A stretch of DNA of 64,000 nt from Clostridiales bacterium. Lineage in GTDB: Bacteria > Bacillota > Clostridia > Saccharofermentanales > Saccharofermentanaceae. The translations under genes and the position numbers were made by a program. The notes below the pieces were generated by a model. It did no database searches, was not told the DNA's origin, and saw only the letters and a list, made by a program, of their open reading frames with translations. Of the stretch, positions 26,475 through 34,202 are shown in pieces; position 1 is the stretch's first letter, and every line of letters begins with the position of its first letter. The stretch covers positions 1-64,000 of the forward strand of contig JAFWFV010000026.1 in assembly GCA_017515465.1 (NCBI GenBank), read 5' to 3'.

Positions 26475-28472
26475 ATGTCAGCTAAGAAAGCTTACGGCAA
26501 CGAGAGTATTTCCATGCTCAAGGGAGCAGACAGAGTCAGGAAACGTCCTGCCGTAATATTCGGCTCGGATAACCTGGAGGGCTGTATCCATTCATTCTTC
26601 GAGATCCTTTCCAATTCTATTGATGAAGCCAGGGAAGGATACGGAAATCAGATAATAATCACCAGGTTCAAGGATGGTTCCATCGAGGTCGAGGACTTCG
26701 GCAGAGGAATCCCTCTGGACTTTAATACCAAGGAGAACAGATATAACTGGGAACTGGTCTACTGCGAGCTTTATGCAGGCGGCAAATACCTGAACAACAG
26801 CGCAGGAGATTACGAATACTCCCTGGGACTCAACGGCCTCGGCGCATGTGCTACACAGTATGCTTCAGAGTACTTTGACGTTACAGTTATGCGTGACCAT
26901 ACAAAGTACCAGATGTCCTTCCGCAAGGGTGAGCCCGTTACAGAACTCATGAAGGAACCCTACAGGTTCAAGAGGACCGGAACGATCCAGCGCTGGAAGC
27001 CCGATTCTGAGGTCTTTACCGAGACATTCATACCTCTGGACAGCTTCAAGGAGATAATCAAGCGCCAGTCTGTAGTCAACAGCGGCATCGAGTTCATCCT
27101 CAAGGATGAATACTCAGGAGAGGAATTTCACTATCTCTACAATGAGGGTATCAAGGGTTATTGTGACGAACTGTCTGACATGCGCGGCTTTACGGATTCG
27201 TACTATTTTACAGGTGAGGGCAAGGGCAGAGACAGCGATGACAGGGACGAGTACAAGGTCAAGGCCGAGGTATCTTTCTGCTTCAACAATGAGATCAATG
27301 CCATGGAGTATTACCACAACTCCTCATTCCTCGAGCATGGCGGCTCTCCTGACAAGGCCGTGAGATCCGCATTTCTGAGCGAGATAGACAAGCAGATCAA
27401 ATCCAGGGACAAGTACAAGGCCAATGAGGCCAAGATCACGTTCCAGGACATTGCCGATTCGCTGATCGTAATAACAAATACATTCTCTACACAGACTTCT
27501 TATGCCAACCAGACAAAGAAAGCTATAAACAACAAATACATTCAGGATTTCATGACCCAGCTCATCAGGAACAATCTGGAGATCTGGTTCATCGAGAACA
27601 AGCAGGCAGGCGACAAGGTTGTCGATCAGGTCCTGGTCAACAAACGTTCCAGAGAGAATGCCGAAAAGACCAGGGTCAATATCAAGAAAAAGCTCATGGG
27701 CTCCATTGATATCAACAACAGGATTAAGAAGTTCGTCGACTGCAGGAGCAGGGATGCCGGCATCAGGGAGCTCTACATCGTAGAGGGTGATTCAGCTCTC
27801 GGTTCCGTCAAGATGGGCAGGGACGCCGAATTCCAGGCCGTAATGCCCGTCAGAGGTAAGATCCTGAACTGTCTCAAGGCCGATTACGCCACCATATTCA
27901 AGAGCGAGATCATCACCGATCTGCTCAAGGTCCTGGGCTGCGGCGTTGAGATCAACGACAAGCATAACAAGGATATCAGTGCATTTAACATCGACAATCT
28001 CAGATGGAACAAGATAATAATCTGTACCGATGCCGATGTTGACGGATTCCAGATCAGGACTCTCATCCTGGCCATGATCTACAGGCTTACTCCGACCCTG
28101 ATCGAGACGGGTCATGTGTATATTGCAGAGTCACCTCTCTTTGAGATCACATACAGGCCCAAGGGCAGGAAATCCGACGATGAGGAGACATTCTTTGCCT
28201 TTAACGAAAAGGAAAAGGCCGAGATCCTGGCTAAATACGATAATTCACAGCTCAACATCCAGAGATCCAAGGGTCTTGGTGAGAACGAGCCCGAGATGAT
28301 GTGGCAGACCACGATGAACCCCAAGACCAGACGTCTCATCAAGGTATGCCCTGAGGATGCCAGAAAGACTGCAGAGATATTCGATCTGCTCCTGGGTGAC
28401 AACCTGGCTGGACGTAAGCTCCACATTGAACAGGATGGCCATCTGTATCTGGACATGCTCGATATTGGATAA
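26475..28472 (+). CDS. parE: Type IIA topoisomerase B subunit (ParE-like, 665 aa)
   Basis: GHKL ATPase region with a Bergerat-fold Asn-Ser-x-Asp-Glu equivalent (ILSNSIDEA), a G1 box EDFGRGIPL, a G2 box GLNGLGA and the QTKKAINN lysine. TOPRIM motifs are VEGDSALGS (Glu about 437) and CTDADVDG (Asp about 519 and 521), and GKILN is conserved. The C-terminal QRSKGLGE is the usual ending. The mutant-like RPAVIFG in place of the usual RPGMYIG and ALGS in place of AGGS mark a divergent clade. It supplies ATP hydrolysis for strand passage; partner is the next gene, 15 bases downstream. ParE versus a second GyrB cannot be decided without the rest of the genome. Confidence 0.9.
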   Translation: MSAKKAYGNESISMLKGADRVRKRPAVIFGSDNLEGCIHSFFEILSNSIDEAREGYGNQIIITRFKDGSIEVEDFGRGIPLDFNTKENRYNWELVYCELYAGGKYLNNSAGDYEYSLGLNGLGACATQYASEYFDVTVMRDHTKYQMSFRKGEPVTELMKEPYRFKRTGTIQRWKPDSEVFTETFIPLDSFKEIIKRQSVVNSGIEFILKDEYSGEEFHYLYNEGIKGYCDELSDMRGFTDSYYFTGEGKGRDSDDRDEYKVKAEVSFCFNNEINAMEYYHNSSFLEHGGSPDKAVRSAFLSEIDKQIKSRDKYKANEAKITFQDIADSLIVITNTFSTQTSYANQTKKAINNKYIQDFMTQLIRNNLEIWFIENKQAGDKVVDQVLVNKRSRENAEKTRVNIKKKLMGSIDINNRIKKFVDCRSRDAGIRELYIVEGDSALGSVKMGRDAEFQAVMPVRGKILNCLKADYATIFKSEIITDLLKVLGCGVEINDKHNKDISAFNIDNLRWNKIIICTDADVDGFQIRTLILAMIYRLTPTLIETGHVYIAESPLFEITYRPKGRKSDDEETFFAFNEKEKAEILAKYDNSQLNIQRSKGLGENEPEMMWQTTMNPKTRRLIKVCPEDARKTAEIFDLLLGDNLAGRKLHIEQDGHLYLDMLDIG

Positions 28473-28487
28473 GATCAGGAGACATAT

Positions 28488-30752
28488 ATGGCTGGTAAGA
28501 GAAAGAAGACAGAAGAAAAGAACAGTGATTCATTAAAGGCGAGACTGACGGATAATACCCTGGCAGACATGCCTGCAGTTGATCAGCCCATTACCGAGAT
28601 GCTGGAGATCAACTACATGCCCTATGCGATGAGCGTCATCGTATCCAGAGCGATCCCCGAGATCGACGGATTCAAGCCGTCCCACCGCAAGCTTCTCTAT
28701 ACGATGTACAAGATGGGCCTCCTGAACGGCAACAGGACCAAATCCGCCAATGTAGTCGGCCAGACGATGAAGCTCAATCCTCATGGCGATCAGGCCATAT
28801 ACGATACCATGGTCAGGATGACCAGGGGCAATGCCGCACTGCTCCATCCTTATGTCGATTCCAAGGGTAACTTCGGTAAGCAGTATTCCAGGGACATGCA
28901 GTGTGCTGCCCCCAGATATACCGAGGTCAGACTGGAAAAGATATGCGGCGAGATCTTCAAGGGGATAGACAAGAATGCCGTCGACATGGTTGATAACTAC
29001 GACGGGACACTCAAGGAACCCGTCCTGCTTCCCACGACGTTCCCTGCGATACTGGTCAACAGCAACCAGGGTATCGCTGTCGGCATGGCATCCAATATCT
29101 GCTCTTTCAACCTGGCAGAGGTCTGTGCCGCTACCGAGGCATACCTCAAGGACAAGGAATGTGATCTGCTGGAGTACATGCCCGCGCCTGATTTCTCCGG
29201 CGGCGGACTCATCCTCTACGACAGGGAGCAGATGAAGCAGATCTACGAGACCGGCAAGGGCTCTATCCCTATCAGGAGCAAATACACCATAGACAAGAAG
29301 AACAATCTCATTGAGATCACCGAGATCCCGTATTCCACCAGCTCCGAAGCCATAATCGACAACATAGCTGAGCTCGTAAAGGCAGGCAAGGCCAAGGAGA
29401 TCGCGGATATCAGGGACGAGACCGACCTGGACGGCCTCAAGATAACCATCGACTGCAAGAGGGGAACGGATCACGAGGCTCTCATGACCAAGCTGTTCCG
29501 TTTTACAAAGCTCCAGGATACATTTGCATGCAACTTCAACATCCTGATCAACGGATCCCCCAGGGTCATGGGAGTCAGGGAGATCATTGACGAATGGCTG
29601 AAGTGGAGGAGACTCTGCATAACCAGGGAACTGGAATTCAATCTGAACAAGATGAAGAAGCAGCTCCACCTCCTGGACGGTCTGGCTGCCATCCTGCTGG
29701 ACATTGACAAGGCAATCAAGATCATCCGCAATACCGAACTGGAAGAAGACGTCGTACCTAACCTGATGAAGGGCTTTGACATCGACAAGGAACAGGCGGA
29801 ATACGTTGCTGAGATCAAGCTCAGAAATATCAACAAGCAGTATATCGTAAACAGGATCTCCGACCGTGACAAGCTCAAGGACGATATTGCGGACACGGAG
29901 GATCTCCTGGGTTCTCCCAGAAGGATCAATACCCTCATAGCAAAGAGCCTCAAGGATGTTTCATCCAAGTATGGCCAGCCCAGAAAGACCCAGCTCATTG
30001 CAAATGAGACAGCAGCAGTGTTCACACCCGATACGGAGATCGCTGATTACAGGCTGCATCTCATGCTCACCAGACACGGTTATCTCAAGAAGCATTCCCT
30101 GGCATCAATGAGAAATGCCGGCGAGCTCAAGACAAAGGAAGACGATGAGATCTTCCTGGGATACGAGACGGAGAACAAGAGCGAGATACTGTTCTTTACC
30201 GACAAGTGCAACGTGTACAAGGCAAAGACCTACGATTTTGCAGATACAAAGCCCGGGGATCTGGGTTACTATCTGCCTTCTGAACTGGAGATGGAAGACG
30301 GGGAGAACGTATTGTTCATGATCCCCACCACAGATTACAAGGGCAGGATCCTCATCGGATTCGAGAACGGCAAGGCAGCTTTGTTCCCTCTCAGTGTTTA
30401 CGAAACAAAGCAGAACCGTAAGAAACTGCTCAAGGGCTATTCCGATCTGGCCAGAGCCATTGCCTTCATTCCTCTCGACGATGATGAAGACCCTGATCTC
30501 GTTGCCAGATCCGACCTGAAGAAGGCCGTTGTATTCAAGGCATCCCTCGTTCCTTTCAAGACTACCAGGACAACGCAGGGCGTACAGCTCCTGGCATCCA
30601 AGAGAGGTTCGAAGATGATCGAGATCAAGCGCCTTTCGGATATCGGCATGATCGATGCAGAGTATTACCGCATACGTAAGATCCCTGCCATCGGATACTA
30701 CATCAAGGAAGAATCGTTTGAGAGCAAACAGCTTGGCTTTGAGGATCTCTAA
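28488..30752 (+). CDS. parC: Type IIA topoisomerase A subunit (ParC-like, 754 aa)
   Basis: The winged-helix DNA-gate domain has the catalytic Tyr at about residue 144 (AAPRYTEVRL), NPHGDQAIYDTMVRM and NQGIAVGMASNI. The C-terminal beta-propeller-like region (about 510-740) is short and lacks an obvious GyrA-box (QRRGGKG) motif, favouring a ParC-type decatenase. The residue at the place of E. coli GyrA Ser83 is Gln (about Q102). RBS at about 28475 (AGGAGAC); it forms an operon with the B subunit. The gene encoding a membrane deacetylase-like protein starts immediately after its stop. Confidence 0.9.
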   Translation: MAGKRKKTEEKNSDSLKARLTDNTLADMPAVDQPITEMLEINYMPYAMSVIVSRAIPEIDGFKPSHRKLLYTMYKMGLLNGNRTKSANVVGQTMKLNPHGDQAIYDTMVRMTRGNAALLHPYVDSKGNFGKQYSRDMQCAAPRYTEVRLEKICGEIFKGIDKNAVDMVDNYDGTLKEPVLLPTTFPAILVNSNQGIAVGMASNICSFNLAEVCAATEAYLKDKECDLLEYMPAPDFSGGGLILYDREQMKQIYETGKGSIPIRSKYTIDKKNNLIEITEIPYSTSSEAIIDNIAELVKAGKAKEIADIRDETDLDGLKITIDCKRGTDHEALMTKLFRFTKLQDTFACNFNILINGSPRVMGVREIIDEWLKWRRLCITRELEFNLNKMKKQLHLLDGLAAILLDIDKAIKIIRNTELEEDVVPNLMKGFDIDKEQAEYVAEIKLRNINKQYIVNRISDRDKLKDDIADTEDLLGSPRRINTLIAKSLKDVSSKYGQPRKTQLIANETAAVFTPDTEIADYRLHLMLTRHGYLKKHSLASMRNAGELKTKEDDEIFLGYETENKSEILFFTDKCNVYKAKTYDFADTKPGDLGYYLPSELEMEDGENVLFMIPTTDYKGRILIGFENGKAALFPLSVYETKQNRKKLLKGYSDLARAIAFIPLDDDEDPDLVARSDLKKAVVFKASLVPFKTTRTTQGVQLLASKRGSKMIEIKRLSDIGMIDAEYYRIRKIPAIGYYIKEESFESKQLGFEDL

Positions 30753-32627
30753 TTGAGCATAAACGTTACCGACAATGTATACATAAATAACGACGGCAAT
30801 TCCGGCGGACTGATCCACAAGATACTGGCCGCTTTATGTATCCTGTCGGTAATAGCGTCTGTTGCGGTATATTCATACGTTGAAGGCTTTGCCCAGAGTG
30901 AGAACAACGTCGTTCCTGCTTTTGAAGCAGCTCTGGGCAGGGGAGACTACGATGATGCCCTGAGCATATATAGGAGCGTTCAGGATACCGTTCTGTCGGC
31001 AAACCCTGAGGATGCAGACAAACTGACTGACGAGAACAACATGCTCGTTGAGATGGAGAACATCGTCAAGGTAAAGGTCGATGATATCTGCAGCAAGGTC
31101 AGATATAACCGTTATCAGCCCATGGCCGAGGATGTGTCTTTCCTTAACGGAATGCAGGAACTCACCTCATCACTCGTATCGTCCTGGCTAGATGATCTGT
31201 GTGCGGAATTTCTCCTGGGAACGATAGAAAAGCCGGACATCATGTTCGTATTCAATCAGATGGCCCCCATAAGCAATTTTTCCGCAATGGTTAGACCCCT
31301 CCTGTCAGAACTCGACATGATCGAGATGGCAACAGGTGACGTTCAGAATGCCGAGAGACATTTCAGCGAGGGAGATTACATCACTGCCGTAAAGACCTAC
31401 CAATCCGTCAGGGAGAGAAATACAGGTTTCGTATATGAATACGTTAATAAGAGGCTCGAAGAGATCCTGGATGTCATGTATGAACCCATGATCCAGAACG
31501 GAGAGCACATGCTCGACACATTCAGATACTATTCTGCAGAGATATTGCTGTCTGATCTGGCACAGATCTTCCCTGAAGATGCCAGGATAGCAAATGACCT
31601 CCTGACTGCTACGAGCAATACACAGGAGACAGCCGTATACAGCGGAAAAGTTGAGGTTCTCTGCGTCAGGAACCTGATCGCGGATACTGACATGGCCAGG
31701 GCAGACAATTACGGCAGTGCCGTTCTGGACAGATACCTGACTTGTGCTGAATTCGAGAACATGCTCCAGCAGCTCTATAACAACAACTACTGTTTGGTGG
31801 ATGCAGAAGGCTTGGCAGGTCTTTCCAACGACACCTATCTGGTCGAGCAGAGACTGACTGTCCCCATCGGCAAGAAGCCTCTGATAATAGTGGTTGAAGC
31901 CCTGGATTACAGCGCTTCCAGTTATGGTCAGGGACTGAACAGGAGACTGGTCCTGAACGATCAGGGTCAGGTCTGCAGCGAATACGTCAACAGTAATGGC
32001 GACCCCGTTATAAGCAGGACCAAGGAAGCGATCGGCATCCTGGATAAATTTGTAGAGGATCATCACGATTTCTCTTATGACGGTGCCAAGGGCGTGATCT
32101 CCGTCAGCGGATATGAATCATGTTTCGGATATGTGGTATCAGAAGACGAGATCGACGACAGGAATGCAGCTCTGGCACAGGTCGGATACCCCAATGTGAA
32201 TTACTCTGATGCCGAGCTGGAAGCCAACTGCGACACCGTCAGATCGATCGCTGCGGCGCTGTCTGATACGGGCTGGAAGTTCGCATCGTCAACTTACGGA
32301 TACATAAATGCCAGGGAATCCGACATGGATACCATAAAGGCTGATTTTGAGAAGTGGATGGTGCAGATCGAGCCCCTTCTGGGCGATACACACATGATCG
32401 TTTATCCCAATGGCGACTACATCTTCGGAACAGATGAACGTGCAGTCTATCTCAAGAACAACGGTTTCAGGATCTTCTTTGGCATCGGACCGAGACCATA
32501 CTACATCTACGGCGATAATTATCTCTATTACGACAGGATGATCATCAACGGCAAGGTGCTCAGAACGTCAGATCTGTCCAGATTGTTCGACGCAGATGAT
32601 GTAATAGAGTCCTTCGGGGACAATTAA
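30753..32627 (+). CDS. Membrane-anchored divergent polysaccharide deacetylase-like protein (624 aa)
   Basis: Starts with TTG directly after the parC stop, with GAGGA 7 bases upstream. Residues 24-43 are a membrane anchor. Residues about 50-270 are helical, TPR-like (ALGRGDYDDALSIYRSV, ERHFSEGDYITAVKTYQSV). The C-terminal part (about 355-610) resembles a large Firmicutes family annotated as polysaccharide deacetylase: IIVVEALDYSASSYGQG, GWKFASSTYGYIN, IVYPNGDYIF. In that family I recall a His-Thr-Trp-Gly-His pattern where this protein has Ser-Thr-Tyr-Gly-Tyr, so the metal ligands may be missing. It may thus be a cell-wall binding pseudo-enzyme. Family assignment is moderate. Confidence 0.7.
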   Translation: MSINVTDNVYINNDGNSGGLIHKILAALCILSVIASVAVYSYVEGFAQSENNVVPAFEAALGRGDYDDALSIYRSVQDTVLSANPEDADKLTDENNMLVEMENIVKVKVDDICSKVRYNRYQPMAEDVSFLNGMQELTSSLVSSWLDDLCAEFLLGTIEKPDIMFVFNQMAPISNFSAMVRPLLSELDMIEMATGDVQNAERHFSEGDYITAVKTYQSVRERNTGFVYEYVNKRLEEILDVMYEPMIQNGEHMLDTFRYYSAEILLSDLAQIFPEDARIANDLLTATSNTQETAVYSGKVEVLCVRNLIADTDMARADNYGSAVLDRYLTCAEFENMLQQLYNNNYCLVDAEGLAGLSNDTYLVEQRLTVPIGKKPLIIVVEALDYSASSYGQGLNRRLVLNDQGQVCSEYVNSNGDPVISRTKEAIGILDKFVEDHHDFSYDGAKGVISVSGYESCFGYVVSEDEIDDRNAALAQVGYPNVNYSDAELEANCDTVRSIAAALSDTGWKFASSTYGYINARESDMDTIKADFEKWMVQIEPLLGDTHMIVYPNGDYIFGTDERAVYLKNNGFRIFFGIGPRPYYIYGDNYLYYDRMIINGKVLRTSDLSRLFDADDVIESFGDN

Positions 32628-32651
32628 TGTGTTTTTTTTGATAAATAAGGC

Positions 32652-32662
32652 TATAATATAAT
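32652..32662 (+). promoter_or_regulatory. Overlapping TATAAT elements before the PH-domain gene
   Basis: Two overlapping perfect TATAAT hexamers (32652-32657 and 32657-32662) lie 40 bases before the ATG at 32703. No convincing -35 is seen; a run of eight Ts at 32632-32639 may be part of an upstream AT element. Confidence 0.4.
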
Positions 32663-32702
32663 ATTGTAGTGAAGATCTATATCTATCGTAGGGAGGTCCT
32701 GT

Positions 32703-33128
32703 ATGGCAAAACCTGACAGATTGACGCAATATGCACAGAAGGACGAGATCCTGTGGCATGACCGTAAGAGATATCTCGGACTGCCGATCTCATTTACCAG
32801 ATACAGTTTTGACGAGAACAGATTCTATCTCAGAAAGGGTTTACTGAACATAACGAATGATGAGATCCTCCTGTACAGAGTCCTCGATCTCAATCTCAAG
32901 AGGAGCCTTGGTCAGAGGATATTCGGTGTAGGAACAATAATCCTTTCCACGGCGGATCAGACGACTCCCACAATGAAGATCGAGAGTATCAGGGATTGCG
33001 AGAGAGTCTATAGAGCCCTGTCCAATATCGTTGAAAAAGAGAGAGATGAGAAGAGAGTTCTCGGTAAGGAAATGTTCGGAGCAGCCGGCTTTGACGATAT
33101 CGGCGACACAATGATGCATAACTTTTGA
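32703..33128 (+). CDS. Bacterial PH-domain protein (141 aa)
   Basis: Residues about 15-110 match the bPH_2 (YdbS/YdbT-like) pleckstrin-homology pattern: DEILWHDRKRYLGLPISFTRYSF, YLRKGLLNITNDEILLYRVLDLNLKRS and GTIILSTADQTTPTMKIESI, where IESIRDCERVYRAL is the C-terminal helix. There are no membrane segments. The role is unknown; PH domains of this class are found on membrane-associated and stress-linked proteins. It is followed by the sirtuin gene after 13 bases, suggesting co-expression. Confidence 0.8.
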   Translation: MAKPDRLTQYAQKDEILWHDRKRYLGLPISFTRYSFDENRFYLRKGLLNITNDEILLYRVLDLNLKRSLGQRIFGVGTIILSTADQTTPTMKIESIRDCERVYRALSNIVEKERDEKRVLGKEMFGAAGFDDIGDTMMHNF

Positions 33129-33141
33129 TTGAGGGGTCATT

Positions 33142-34191
33142 ATGGAAACCAGACTGGACAGATATGAAGGTGCGAAGGAAAACAAGATCAATCAGCTGCG
33201 TCAGTTGATCGAGGAATCCGATAACGTTGTATTCCTCGGAGGTGCAGGCGTCTCGACCGAGAGCGGCATCCCTGATTTCAGGAGCGGTGAAGGTATCTAT
33301 AACCAGGAGAGCGGACTTAAGTACCGTCCCGTGGACATCATCTCCCATTCATTCTTCATGGAACATCCGGATGAATTCTATGACTTCTACAAGCGTAAGC
33401 TGCTCTATCCTGATGCAAAACCCAACAAAGCACATAAGGCTCTCGTCAGGCTGGAAAAGCAGGGCAAGCTCAAGGCTACAATCACACAGAACATCGATAA
33501 CCTCCACCAGGAGGCAGGAAGTACTACGACCATCGAGCTCCACGGCTCAGTATTCCGCAATTACTGCATGGAGTGCGGCAAGAAGTTCGATCTCGAATAC
33601 GTCGTCGAGCATGAGGGTATCCCTTACTGCGACAAGTGCGGCGGCATGATCAGACCTGACATCGTATTATACGAGGAGAATCTGGAGCACCAGAACGTTG
33701 ACGGCGCTATCAAGGCGATAAAGAAAGCAGACCTGCTCATTATCGGCGGTACGTCACTGACAGTTTATCCTGCGGCAACATTTGCCCAGTTCCTCAAGCA
33801 CGACAAGGTTGTCATAATCAACAAGAGTTCAACATATCTCGACCTGCAGGCACTCCTTACCATTCATGACAGCATAGGTGATGTCCTCGACAGTGCGATC
33901 CCCAAGACCGTTCCTGACAAGAAGCCTGCTACAAAGAAGACCGCAGCAAAGAAGACAACTTCCAAGAAGACTTCCACAGCCAAGAAGGCAGATACTGATA
34001 AGAAAACATCCGCCTCCAAGAAGACAACATCTTCTGCCAAGAAGGCGACCGCTTCCAAGAAGGAGACTTCCGCCAAGCAACCTGCAGCAAAGAAACCTGC
34101 AGCAAAGAAACCTGCTGTTTCCAAAAAGGCAACAGATGCCAAGAAGCCTGCTGATAAGAAAAAGACCGGAAGCAAAAAGAGCAAGGAATGA
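33142..34191 (+). CDS. Sirtuin deacetylase with a lysine-rich histone-H1-like tail (349 aa)
   Basis: Residues 15-250 are a complete Sir2 domain: GAGVSTESGIPDFRS, TQNIDNLH, catalytic His at about 134 (LHGSV), a Zn ribbon with Cys at about 142, 145, 163 and 166, GGTSLTVYP and INKSSTYLD. It should remove acetyl or other acyl groups from lysines using NAD. From about residue 255 to 349 the chain changes completely to repeats of Ala/Ser/Thr/Pro with lysine pairs (34 Lys in 95 residues, 15 KK or KKK groups), a pattern like bacterial histone-H1 homologues. The tail should be disordered, bind DNA or RNA, and could be its own substrate. GAGGGG precedes the ATG. Confidence 0.92.
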   Translation: METRLDRYEGAKENKINQLRQLIEESDNVVFLGGAGVSTESGIPDFRSGEGIYNQESGLKYRPVDIISHSFFMEHPDEFYDFYKRKLLYPDAKPNKAHKALVRLEKQGKLKATITQNIDNLHQEAGSTTTIELHGSVFRNYCMECGKKFDLEYVVEHEGIPYCDKCGGMIRPDIVLYEENLEHQNVDGAIKAIKKADLLIIGGTSLTVYPAATFAQFLKHDKVVIINKSSTYLDLQALLTIHDSIGDVLDSAIPKTVPDKKPATKKTAAKKTTSKKTSTAKKADTDKKTSASKKTTSSAKKATASKKETSAKQPAAKKPAAKKPAVSKKATDAKKPADKKKTGSKKSKE

Positions 34192-34202
34192 TCGTCTGAC
34201 CG

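Noticed and set aside
28533-29669. A 378-codon minus-strand open frame inside the topoisomerase A gene
   Set aside because: It is the mirror of a strongly conserved coding frame, has no recognised domain and no RBS logic. The same applies to long minus frames at 36092-37156 (lysA) and 45539-46402 (amidohydrolase).
33904-34188. Repeated AAGAAG-type DNA as a CRISPR or satellite repeat
   Set aside because: The repeats are in frame, of variable spacing and explained by lysine-pair codons in the sirtuin tail; no spacers of equal size.
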